A stretch of 7,595 nucleotides of DNA, from NCBI GenBank assembly GCA_008671285.1, contig RPYR01000115.1:1-7595 (forward strand), in the 5' to 3' direction. Under the pieces are notes generated by a model. It did no database searches and was not told the DNA's origin. It was given only the letters and a program-made list of their open reading frames with translations. Positions within the stretch are counted from its first letter, which is position 1. Every line of letters starts with the position of its first letter. This document shows positions 1-6,127 of this stretch, piece after piece. A program made the position numbers and the translations under genes. Source of the stretch: Collinsella aerofaciens (GTDB lineage: Bacteria > Actinomycetota > Coriobacteriia > Coriobacteriales > Coriobacteriaceae).

Positions 1-738
1 GACCGGGGCGTTGCCCACGACCATGCGCACGGCCATGGCCTCGCCGATGGCACGACCCACACCCAGCACGATGGCAGCGAGAATGCCCAGCTTGGCTGCA
101 GGCAGCACGACCTTGTAGATGGTCTGCCACTTGGGGGCGCCCAGGCCATATGCGCCCCAACGGATATAGCGCGGAACGGCGCGAATCGCTTCCTCGGTGG
201 TGCGCATGACGATGGGCAGCATCAGAAGTGCCAGCGCCAGGGCGGCCGAGACCATCGAAAGACCCAGGCCCATGGCCTCGACAAACAAAGCGTAGCCAAA
301 GAGGCCCATAACGATGGAGGGCACCGAGGCCAAGGCATCGGCAGCATAGCGAATGATGTCGACGACCTTGCCCTGTTTGGCATACTCAGCCAGATAGACC
401 GCAGCCAAGACGGCAACCGGCGTGCAGATGAGCATGGCGAGTGCCGTCACGTAGATAGTCGAGACGATCGTGGGCCAAATGCCGCCTTCGGCGTTTACGC
501 CCTGCGGCCAACCAAAGATAAAGTCAAGCGAGATATGCGGCAGACCGTTGATGACCACGTAGGCGATGATGGCAAGCAACACCAGGGTGGTGATATAGGC
601 CGCGGCGCGAAACACGCCGAGCATAATCTTGTTGGACAGGTCCTTGTTGATGCGGCCCTTCTTGCCATGGGAAAGGGCACGCTTGATGAGCTCGCGCGAC
701 GAGGTCGCATCGACCGTCGTGTCAACGGAATCGGACAT
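1..738 (-). CDS. pstA: Phosphate ABC transporter permease PstA (N-terminal 246 residues, runs off left edge)
   Basis: PstA is one of the two membrane permeases of the PstSCAB high-affinity phosphate importer; it pairs with PstC in the cytoplasmic membrane and is driven by the ATPase PstB. The frame stays open from ATG 738 to base 1, giving 246 residues of a family usually near 290-300. A cytoplasmic N-terminus (about 1-40) is followed by hydrophobic segments near 43-64, 89-116, 138-156 and 160-178, then a cytoplasmic EAA-type loop (about 182-213) and another segment. AGAGGGGG sits 6 nt before the start, and only 3 nt separate it from the pstC stop. Two things are odd. The usual loop glutamate is Trp194 (WGAYGLGA). 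From Tyr197 to Val246 the gene is almost a copy of pstC, and GEAMAVRMV resembles PstC rather than the GEAAALLFTAG type I recall for PstA. The identity as a Pst permease is firm, and the PstA assignment rests on gene order and the first 190 residues. Confidence 0.9.
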   Translation of the reverse strand, partial: MSDSVDTTVDATSSRELIKRALSHGKKGRINKDLSNKIMLGVFRAAAYITTLVLLAIIAYVVINGLPHISLDFIFGWPQGVNAEGGIWPTIVSTIYVTALAMLICTPVAVLAAVYLAEYAKQGKVVDIIRYAADALASVPSIVMGLFGYALFVEAMGLGLSMVSAALALALLMLPIVMRTTEEAIRAVPRYIRWGAYGLGAPKWQTIYKVVLPAAKLGILAAIVLGVGRAIGEAMAVRMVVGNAPV

Positions 739-741
739 AGC

Positions 742-1665
742 CTACCCCCTCTTCTTGGAAATCAGGCGGACGATACCCACCAGTGCAGCGGAGATGATAA
801 ACAGGACAACGCCCATGCCAAACAGAGCCGAGCGATGCAGGCCCGAGGAATAGCTCATGTCGAGTGCGATCTGGCTCGTGAGCGTCGAGATGGGACTCGC
901 GATGCTGTCCGGAATGACCGGGGCGTTGCCCCCGACCATGAGCACGGCCATGGTCTCGCCGATGGCACGACCCATACCCAGCACGATGGCATCGACAATG
1001 CCCAGCTTGGCTGCAGGCAGCACGACCTTGTAGATGGTCTGCCACTTGGTGGCGCCCATGGCATAGGACGCCTCGCGAATGCCCATGGGAATGGAATTGA
1101 GGGCATCGATGGTGAGCGTCGTGATGGTGGGAACGATCATGATGGCGAGCACGAACCACGCCGTCAGCGCGCCAAAGCCAAGACCGCCGGTCAGCTGCGC
1201 GATAAACGGGCGGATGATGACCATGCCAAAGAAGCCGTAGATGATGGAGGGGATGCCCGCCAGCAGGTCGACGGCGGGGCTGATGAGCCTGCGCACGCGC
1301 TTGCTGGCGATCTCGACCAGATACACGGCCGTGCCCACACCCAGGGGCACGCCCATGGCGAGCGCACCGACCGTCACCAGACCAGAGCCCGCCAGCAGCG
1401 ACATAATGCCGTAGTGGCCCTCGGAGGGCGCCCACATAAAGCTAAAGAAGTCCGCCAGACCGATGTCGGTAAAGACGGGCAGGGCCGAATACGTGGTAAA
1501 GACAAAAATCAGGATGACAGTAACGACCGCCAAGAATGCGCAGGCGAAGAAAATCCACTGCAGTGCCTTCTCCTTGATATAGGTGCTGCGCGACACGAGC
1601 GCCAGCTCACGCTTCCTGGGCGCCTGAGCCTTCTGCTCAGTATGGGGGGTTTCCTGCGCTTCCAT
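742..1665 (-). CDS. pstC: Phosphate ABC transporter permease PstC
   Basis: This is the second membrane permease of the PstSCAB importer, complete at 307 residues, which is normal for the family. The N-terminus is a basic cytoplasmic tail (1-35), followed by six likely membrane segments at roughly 36-57, 92-117, 138-158, 166-187, 222-245 and 281-301. The coupling loop at 198-217 reads EASYAMGATKWQTIYKVVLP, a canonical EAA motif that docks on the ATPase. GRAIGETMAVLMVGGN (232-247) is the typical PstC continuation. I chose ATG 1665 because AAGGGGAG (1674-1681) lies 8 nt upstream; the in-frame GTG at 1674 would leave that Shine-Dalgarno without a spacer. The gene starts one base after the pstS stop and ends 3 nt before pstA, so it is translated within the pst operon. 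The EAA-loop region is nearly duplicated at DNA level in pstA. Confidence 0.95.
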   Translation of the reverse strand: MEAQETPHTEQKAQAPRKRELALVSRSTYIKEKALQWIFFACAFLAVVTVILIFVFTTYSALPVFTDIGLADFFSFMWAPSEGHYGIMSLLAGSGLVTVGALAMGVPLGVGTAVYLVEIASKRVRRLISPAVDLLAGIPSIIYGFFGMVIIRPFIAQLTGGLGFGALTAWFVLAIMIVPTITTLTIDALNSIPMGIREASYAMGATKWQTIYKVVLPAAKLGIVDAIVLGMGRAIGETMAVLMVGGNAPVIPDSIASPISTLTSQIALDMSYSSGLHRSALFGMGVVLFIISAALVGIVRLISKKRG

Positions 1666-1666
1666 G

Positions 1667-2503
1667 CTACTCACTCCCCTTCCCGTCGTTGGTGACGGGA
1701 ATAAAGCCCGCCTCGCGAATCTGCTTGTCCATCTTTTCGGACGTCACATAGTCGATGTAGGCCTGCGCCTGCTTGGAGGGCGTGCCCTTCACAAAGAAGT
1801 AAAGGTCGCGCGAGATGGGATACCCGCCGCTTGCAACCGTTTTCTCAGACGCCTCGACGTGATTGACCGAGACAGCCCTAACCGAGGTCTTGGCATTGAG
1901 GCTATCGACAAAGCCCAGTGAAATGTAGCCGATGGCCCCACGCGAACGAGACACGACGTCGCGAACCTGCCCCGTGCCCGAAAGAACGGCCGAGCGGCGA
2001 TCGAACGGCGTGCCGTCCATCACGATGGTACGGAAGGCCTCGCGCGTGCCGGACGCCTCATCGCGGTTGATGACCTGAATCTTCAGGTCCTCGCCACCGA
2101 CCTCTTTCCAGTTGGTGATCTTACCGGCGTAGATATCGCGAAGCTGCTCGGTCGAGAGATTCTCGACCGGGTTGTCCTCATTCACGATGACCGCAATGCC
2201 GTCGTGGGCGATAACGATGGGAGTCAGGCCCAGGTCTTGTTCGTCGGCATTGAGGCCGCGGGAGGAACTGGCGATATCAGCGGTGCCGGCGCTGACGGCC
2301 TCGATGCCGGCAGAGGAGCCCAAGCCAGAGACGAGCACGTCGGTGCCGGTCTCTTCCTTAAAGCCCTCGGCCGCAATCTCGGCGATGGGAAGGCAGGTCG
2401 TGGAACCCGCCACGGCAATGGAAGAAGTGGAAGATCCCGAGGAGCAGGCACACAGCGTAAGCGTGAGTACCGCTGCGCTCAGAACCGATACGATCTTTCT
2501 CAT
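1667..2503 (-). CDS. pstS: Phosphate-binding lipoprotein PstS
   Basis: This is the extracytoplasmic phosphate-binding component that captures Pi and delivers it to PstC/PstA. It has 278 residues. A signal sequence (1-19) has basic MRK, a hydrophobic core and the lipobox LCAC, with Cys20 as the expected lipidated residue, so the protein should be anchored on the outer face of the membrane. A Ser/Gly-rich linker follows. Ligand-site motifs of the family are visible: AGSTT (32-36), GLGSSAG (60-66), AHDGIAVIV (99-107) and RDEASGT (147-153), the last being the typical Ser-Gly-Thr phosphate loop. Its ATG overlaps the TGA of pgeF as ATGA, and I see no good Shine-Dalgarno before it, so it probably relies on translational coupling. 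The same frame stays open far upstream, but that part is a shadow of pgeF and lacks a signal peptide. Confidence 0.95.
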   Translation of the reverse strand: MRKIVSVLSAAVLTLTLCACSSGSSTSSIAVAGSTTCLPIAEIAAEGFKEETGTDVLVSGLGSSAGIEAVSAGTADIASSSRGLNADEQDLGLTPIVIAHDGIAVIVNEDNPVENLSTEQLRDIYAGKITNWKEVGGEDLKIQVINRDEASGTREAFRTIVMDGTPFDRRSAVLSGTGQVRDVVSRSRGAIGYISLGFVDSLNAKTSVRAVSVNHVEASEKTVASGGYPISRDLYFFVKGTPSKQAQAYIDYVTSEKMDKQIREAGFIPVTNDGKGSE

Positions 2504-3300
2504 AGCATCACGCCGATCGCAGCATGGCGCCCGCAGGTGCCGCCCTCGTTGCGATAGGAGTAAAAGCGGTCGTTCTGACGCACGGTGGAGAGCTTGGTGT
2601 CCACAATGCCGCTTGCATCGACGCCGGCGTCCATAAGCGCCTCGCGAATGGCGGCAGAAAGATCGAGCATACGGGAAGCGATAGCATCGATGCACGCGAA
2701 CTCGGCGGCAAAGCGGTCCATAAGTTCTTGGGACACCTCGTACTCGTCGCCCAGGATATGTGGCCCAATATAGGCAGAGATGTCGTCCGGCTTGCAGCCA
2801 GCCGCCTCGCAGAGCGCTTGGCACGCCTTGGCGATTATGCGCGCAATCGTACCCTTCCAGCCAGAGTGCACCACGGCAAAGCCGCCGGGAGCCACCAGCA
2901 CCACGGGAACGCAATCGGCAAAGCAGAGCATCACGGGTACCTCACGGACCGTGCAGACGATGGCATCACAGCCCTCGGCAATCTGCTCGCGAATGTTCTC
3001 GAGATCATCGGCACCGTTCGAGGCCACCGTCACGACATGGTCACCGTGTACTTGATTGGGAACAAGCAGGTTGTGTTCGCACTCGGCAGCCCCTATGGCC
3101 TCGAGCGTGCGGCGACGATTTTCTTGAACGGCAAAGGGATCATCGCCAACATGCGAGCCCAGATTAAGTGAGGAGTACGCATCTTCGGAAACACCACCGG
3201 TGCGCTCGGTAAAGGCAAAACGAACATCGTGCGTCGAGCCCTCTACCAACGTAACTCCATCATGGTCGACACGCGAAACGTTGTCCGCACGTGCTGCCAT
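2500..3300 (-). CDS. pgeF: Multi-copper polyphenol oxidase (laccase) / purine nucleoside phosphorylase family protein (YlmD/YfiH)
   Basis: The product has 266 residues and belongs to the DUF152/YfiH family. Members were first named laccase-like polyphenol oxidases and later shown to be zinc enzymes that phosphorolyse adenosine and inosine and deaminate adenosine; E. coli PgeF also edits a mis-joined muropeptide. Family signatures are present in order: NQVHG (82-86), FADCVPVVL (127-135), VVHSGWKG (143-150) and AYIGPHI (176-182). His85, Cys130 and His145 match the expected metal ligands. The start at 3300 is fixed by a perfect AGGAGG (3308-3313) 7 nt upstream; the frame continues open to about 3405, but without a signal for initiation. 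It follows ftsZ, the usual dcw place of ylmD, yet is separated from it by a terminator and instead overlaps pstS by 4 nt. The family is sure; the exact physiological substrate is inferred. Confidence 0.92.
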   Translation of the reverse strand: MAARADNVSRVDHDGVTLVEGSTHDVRFAFTERTGGVSEDAYSSLNLGSHVGDDPFAVQENRRRTLEAIGAAECEHNLLVPNQVHGDHVVTVASNGADDLENIREQIAEGCDAIVCTVREVPVMLCFADCVPVVLVAPGGFAVVHSGWKGTIARIIAKACQALCEAAGCKPDDISAYIGPHILGDEYEVSQELMDRFAAEFACIDAIASRMLDLSAAIREALMDAGVDASGIVDTKLSTVRQNDRFYSYRNEGGTCGRHAAIGVML

Positions 3301-3307
3301 ACTAAAG

Positions 3308-3313
3308 CCTCCT
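3308..3313 (-). promoter_or_regulatory. Shine-Dalgarno of pgeF
   Basis: A perfect AGGAGG lies 7 nt before ATG 3300. It decides the start of pgeF against the longer open frame, and makes this the strong ribosome entry point for the coupled pgeF-pstS pair. Confidence 0.85.
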
Positions 3314-3328
3314 AATAACACAAGTATC

Positions 3329-3364
3329 GCGGCGACGCCGCAGCAGTCCGTGCCACACGGCTGC
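3329..3364 (-). other. Two adjacent hairpins in the pgeF leader
   Basis: In the transcript, GCAGCCGTG pairs with CACGGACTGC (3364-3343, one bulged A, short loop), and immediately after it GCGGC pairs with GCCGC around a 3-nt loop (3341-3329). They lie 15 nt or more upstream of the Shine-Dalgarno and have no U-tract, so they are not terminators. They may stabilise the message or regulate translation; no known riboswitch was recognised. Confidence 0.35.
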
Positions 3365-3404
3365 CATACTTCATCAAAAAGGATACCCGCAGCGGTAGGA
3401 ACCA

Positions 3405-3422
3405 AACGTAAAGGGAACGTAA
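3405..3422 (-). promoter_or_regulatory. Candidate Pho box (two TTACGTT repeats in 11-bp phase)
   Basis: On the coding strand, TTACGTT occurs twice, at 3422-3416 and 3411-3405, exactly 11 bp apart start to start and therefore on the same helix face. PhoB/PhoP-family regulators of phosphate starvation bind direct repeats with an 11-bp period, and the site lies upstream of a phosphate transport operon. A -10-like TATCCT follows 19 bp after the second repeat. The repeat is seen directly; its binding by a Pho regulator is inference, since the heptamer is not a known consensus for this group. Confidence 0.45.
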
Positions 3423-3456
3423 GGAGATTGGAGGCTTTCGTTTACAAAGGCGAAAC

Positions 3457-3494
3457 ACAAGAAAAAGGGGTGCACCCAATCGGACGCACCCCTT
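3457..3494 (-). terminator. Rho-independent terminator after ftsZ
   Basis: On the coding strand, AAGGGGTGC (3494-3486) pairs perfectly with GCACCCCTT (3473-3465) around a 12-nt loop, and the 3' arm runs into TTTTTCTTGTG. It begins 22 nt after the ftsZ stop codon and separates the division cluster from the pgeF-pst operon. Read on the plus strand, the hairpin has no T-tract, so it is directional. Confidence 0.9.
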
Positions 3495-3516
3495 GCAGGT
3501 CGTTGATAAAGACGAA

Positions 3517-4671
3517 CTAGAAGCTGCCGCGCTTGAGGAAGTCGGGAAGCTCAAACTGGTCGTTGCCAAAGTTGGGGAGCTCAGTACCGCCAACGTTGCG
3601 AGTCGGGGCAGCCTGAGCGGGGCTGGCAGCCGGAGCGGTGCGCTGCGGCTCGGCAGAACCAGCGGCCTTGCTCTGGGACTGCTGAGCAGCGAAGAGCTCA
3701 TCCTGACGGTTGACGTTAGAGTCGGAGAAGCCCGTGGCGATAACGGTGATGCGCACCTGGTCGCCCAGGGACTCGTCGACAACCGTACCAAAGATGATGT
3801 TGGCCTCGGGATCGACAGCGTTGGCGACAACGTCGGCAGCGTCGCTGATCTCCTGGATGCCCAGGTCCTTGGAGCCGGCGATGGAAAGCAGGACGCGCGT
3901 GGCGCCATCGATGGAGCTCTCGAGCAGCGGGCTGGAAATAGCCTGCTGGGCAGCGTCGACGGCACGGGTGTCCCCAGAAGCGGTACCGATACCCATCATG
4001 GCGGTACCGGCCTGCTTCATGATGGTCTTAACATCGGCGAAGTCCAGGTTGATGATACCGGGGACGGTGATGAGGTCGGTGATGCCCTGGGTGCCCTGGG
4101 AAAGGACGCCATCGGCGATTGCGAAGGCCTCGAGCATGGTGGTCTTCTTCTCGGCGATGTCGAGCAGCTTGTCGTTAGGGATAACGATCATGGTGTCAAC
4201 GCAGTCGGAAAGCGTCTTAATGCCTTCTTCGGCGCTCTTCTTGCGCTTGCGGCCCTCAAACGTAAAGGGCTTGGTCACGACGGCGACGGTCAGCGCGCCG
4301 ACCTCATTCATCGCGATATCGGCAACGATGGGAGCAGCGCCGGTACCGGTACCACCGCCCTCGCCGCAGGTGATGAACACCATGTCGGCGCCAGCGAGCG
4401 CCTCGGCGATGTCGTCACGGGATTCATCGGCAGCCTTACGGCCGACCTCGGGGTTGGCGCCAGCGCCCAGGCCGCGGGTCAGGTCGGTGCCGATGTGCAC
4501 CTTGATATCGGCATCAGAGATCGCGAGTGCCTGAGCATCGGTGTTGATGGCAACAAACTCGACGCCGCGGATGCCCTCTTCGATCATTCGATTGACCGCG
4601 TTGGTACCGCCGCCGCCGACGCCGACCACCTTAATGACGGCAAGGTAGTTGTTGATCTCTGTCTCGTGCAT
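3517..4671 (-). CDS. ftsZ: Cell division GTPase FtsZ
   Basis: FtsZ is the tubulin homologue that polymerises into the Z-ring at mid-cell. The product has 384 residues. The N-terminal GTPase part shows [11 protein letters not shown] (16-26), NTDAQ (43-47) and the tubulin signature [12 protein letters not shown] (103-114). The T7 synergy loop is NLDFADV (208-214), where the aspartates complete the catalytic site of the neighbouring subunit. After the core (to about 317) comes a Gln/Ala/Pro-rich linker of about 50 residues and a conserved C-terminal peptide, [11 protein letters not shown], the docking site for ring tethers such as SepF. The start at 4671 is set by GGAGG (4678-4682) 6 nt upstream; an in-frame ATG at 4701 lies before that site and is unlikely to be used. 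ftsA is absent between ftsQ and ftsZ, as in actinobacteria. The gene has its own AT-rich upstream region and a strong terminator, so it may be transcribed partly by itself. Confidence 0.98.
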   Translation of the reverse strand: MHETEINNYLAVIKVVGVGGGGTNAVNRMIEEGIRGVEFVAINTDAQALAISDADIKVHIGTDLTRGLGAGANPEVGRKAADESRDDIAEALAGADMVFITCGEGGGTGTGAAPIVADIAMNEVGALTVAVVTKPFTFEGRKRKKSAEEGIKTLSDCVDTMIVIPNDKLLDIAEKKTTMLEAFAIADGVLSQGTQGITDLITVPGIINLDFADVKTIMKQAGTAMMGIGTASGDTRAVDAAQQAISSPLLESSIDGATRVLLSIAGSKDLGIQEISDAADVVANAVDPEANIIFGTVVDESLGDQVRITVIATGFSDSNVNRQDELFAAQQSQSKAAGSAEPQRTAPAASPAQAAPTRNVGGTELPNFGNDQFELPDFLKRGSF

Positions 4672-4870
4672 GTCGGTCCTCCGAACAAAGGTTATAGCCA
4701 TAGCATGGGTCGACCCCTGCGCACATTAACCTTCAGGTTGAAAGTAAATGCAAAGGTAAACCGTATTATGTTTGCACATTATGAACGTATCAGTCAAATA
4801 ATTGACCGTGAAAACCAAACAAACCAGATAAACGGCGTGGTATGGCCCCTCAACAAAGCATCAACCAGCG
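4672..4870 (-). promoter_or_regulatory. AT-rich ftsQ-ftsZ intergenic region with dyads, probable ftsZ promoter region
   Basis: The 199-nt gap is clearly AT-richer than the genes beside it. It contains a dyad GTCAA-N4-TTGAC (4806-4793), a direct repeat of CATAAT (4783-4778 and 4770-4765), a dyad AACCT-GA-AGGTT (4739-4728), a perfect 10-bp palindrome GGGTCGACCC (4716-4707) and the ftsZ Shine-Dalgarno (4682-4678). TTGACT (4797-4792) is a good -35 and overlaps the first dyad, but no strong -10 stands at the right distance. Other pairs, such as TTGCAT with TTAATG at 18 bp, are only moderate. I see no gene and no terminator here. Confidence 0.5.
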
Positions 4871-6127
4871 CTATGAGGTCGGAGCGTTCCTAAATGTATA
4901 GTTACCCGGAGAGCGCACATTGATATACGTTACGCCCTCTACCTGCGAAAGCAGCTTGGTGACTACGCGCTCCTTCTTGACGATATCGTTCGAATCGCCC
5001 AGCGACACCTCAATGCCGTTATTGAGGTTTGCCGAGATGGCTTCGACCGAAGGCGTGGAAATATCCTTGACTTGTCCCAAGAACTCGCTCGAAAAACCAC
5101 GCACATAATCCAAGCCAGCCTTAACGGCCTTGGAGCTCACCGCCTGGCCGGAAACCGGAGCGACATCTGCCGAGACATCAGTCAACAACACCGCGCCATA
5201 ATGCTTAGCGAGCGCCAGCGCGGCATCGATTCCGGTCAGGGTATTTGAGCCCTGCCCCATCGTGATGACGTTGCCCTGGTCATCCACTTCGACCGACGTA
5301 GACAGCGGGGCGATCCAGGTGTCATCATCCCCGATGGCCCAGGCAAGGTCATCGGAGCTGATATAGGCAATTGCGATGACCTTGCGCTCCATAGGCGTAA
5401 TGATGAGCGTATGCGGGAACTGACGCTGGACATCCACGCCCGAGACCCACGGGTTCTGCTTGAGGTCCTCGGTAATCTGGTCGGGATCGACGTTAAAAAG
5501 CGACGTTCCCTCGGGCAAATCGATCAGCTGGATAGCATCGTGCTTCGTCACATGCTCGCTGCCTTGAATCTGAATATCAGTGGCGGTAAACAATCCAGAG
5601 TTGATCACCACGACGGCAACGACAACGAGTACGGCCAAGACGGCCAAAACGCCGCCCACGATTTTGCCTTTGCCTGTAACGACAGAAGCGGCGTCTGATG
5701 TTTTATTTGCCATCGCCCTAAGTGAAGACAACGGGTTGACGCCTTTTTTACCCGAAGGCTTCTTGGCGGTAGCCGGCACCGATGTCAGCGAGCGCGGTTT
5801 CGATGCGCCCAGCGTGCGACTCGGACGCGCCGCCTTAGTTCCTGTCGAGGGCTTAGGAGTTGCCATAGGACGGGCAGGCTTGGCGCCCATAACAGGCTTT
5901 GACGTCACCGAGGGACGCGAGGACTTTTTTGCGGCCGGACGATTACCGAGCTGCGAGCCGACAACCGAACGACTGGTCTGTCGAGCATGCCCGACAGACT
6001 TAGAGTGCGCGACGGTATTGCGTTGAGGTTTGGCAGGCGCGCCGGAACGCCCTCCGGCGCGGCGGAAGGTGGGTTTCGATGCTCTAGAAGCCGAGGAATT
6101 TAACTTCCGGTCTGAGCTCGATGCCAT
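4871..6127 (-). CDS. ftsQ: Cell division protein FtsQ/DivIB with long basic cytoplasmic tail
   Basis: FtsQ is a bitopic divisome protein that links FtsL/FtsB and late division proteins in the periplasm or outer wall zone. The product has 418 residues, longer than the usual 250-300, because of a Ser/Ala/Pro/Lys/Arg-rich, apparently disordered cytoplasmic tail (1-155). One membrane helix follows at about 157-177 (rich in Val, Ala, Leu), then a POTRA domain from about 181 to 249 (FTATDIQIQGSEHV onward, with NPWVSGVDVQRQFP) and the FtsQ beta domain to about 405. Residues 75-104 are two tandem 15-residue repeats. ATG 6127 is the only sensible start I see, with GGGAGG just upstream, and it overlaps the end of murB by 44 nt. 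The gene is likely cotranscribed with murC and murB. The identity is firm from POTRA and context; the tail has no recognised function. Confidence 0.93.
   Translation of the reverse strand: MASSSDRKLNSSASRASKPTFRRAGGRSGAPAKPQRNTVAHSKSVGHARQTSRSVVGSQLGNRPAAKKSSRPSVTSKPVMGAKPARPMATPKPSTGTKAARPSRTLGASKPRSLTSVPATAKKPSGKKGVNPLSSLRAMANKTSDAASVVTGKGKIVGGVLAVLAVLVVVAVVVINSGLFTATDIQIQGSEHVTKHDAIQLIDLPEGTSLFNVDPDQITEDLKQNPWVSGVDVQRQFPHTLIITPMERKVIAIAYISSDDLAWAIGDDDTWIAPLSTSVEVDDQGNVITMGQGSNTLTGIDAALALAKHYGAVLLTDVSADVAPVSGQAVSSKAVKAGLDYVRGFSSEFLGQVKDISTPSVEAISANLNNGIEVSLGDSNDIVKKERVVTKLLSQVEGVTYINVRSPGNYTFRNAPTS
5816..5905 (-). repeat. Tandem 15-residue repeat in the FtsQ tail
   Basis: Residues 75-89 (TSKPVMGAKPARPMA) and 90-104 (TPKPSTGTKAARPSR) are adjacent copies that share T-x-K-P-x-x-G-x-K-x-A-R-P. 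A partial third unit with ASKPRS follows. At DNA level the copies are diverged, so this is a protein-level repeat rather than a fresh duplication. Confidence 0.75.

Larger units (their letters stand above)
3301..3464 (-). promoter_or_regulatory. Leader and presumed promoter region of the pgeF-pstSCA operon
   Basis: This gene-free stretch lies between the ftsZ terminator and the pgeF start, so it should contain the promoter of the pgeF-pst transcript. It holds a pair of phased direct repeats (3405-3422), a weak -10-like TATCCT at 3385-3380, two small hairpins (3364-3343 and 3341-3329) and the pgeF Shine-Dalgarno (3313-3308). No convincing -35 is seen, which fits an activator-dependent promoter but does not prove one. 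Confidence 0.5.

Noticed and set aside
1..150. Diversity-generating retroelement with pstC as template and pstA as variable repeat
   Set aside because: Nonsynonymous-only differences recall such a system, but only five of the nine changed sites are adenines in pstC, and there is no reverse transcriptase or accessory gene in view.
1666..1674. GTG at 1674 as start of pstC, overlapping pstS by 8 nt
   Set aside because: The AAGGGGAG at 1674-1681 would have no spacer, whereas ATG 1665 has an 8-nt spacer.
535..1695. Plus-strand open frame of 386 codons opposite pstC and pstA
   Set aside because: The product is a His/Arg/Gly/Asp-rich shadow with no domain, while the minus strand encodes clear membrane permeases over the same bases.
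2504..2914. Upstream extension of the pstS frame by 137 codons
   Set aside because: It overlaps pgeF in another frame, is Arg/Gly-rich and would bury the lipoprotein signal peptide that begins at ATG 2503.
3301..3405. Longer pgeF product starting near 3405
   Set aside because: No Shine-Dalgarno is present there and the added residues cover the leader hairpins, while AGGAGG directs initiation at 3300.
4672..4701. ATG at 4701 as start of ftsZ
   Set aside because: The GGAGG at 4678-4682 lies downstream of it and correctly positions ATG 4671; the ten extra residues do not resemble an FtsZ N-terminus.
4707..4716. Palindrome GGGTCGACCC as part of a terminator after ftsQ
   Set aside because: There is no loop room for a stable transcript hairpin and no U-tract follows.
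3493..4893. Plus-strand open frame of 466 codons opposite ftsZ
   Set aside because: It mirrors the GC-rich third-position pattern of ftsZ, its protein is Gly/Asp/Val low-complexity without a family motif, it runs through the ftsZ terminator, and no ribosome site precedes it.
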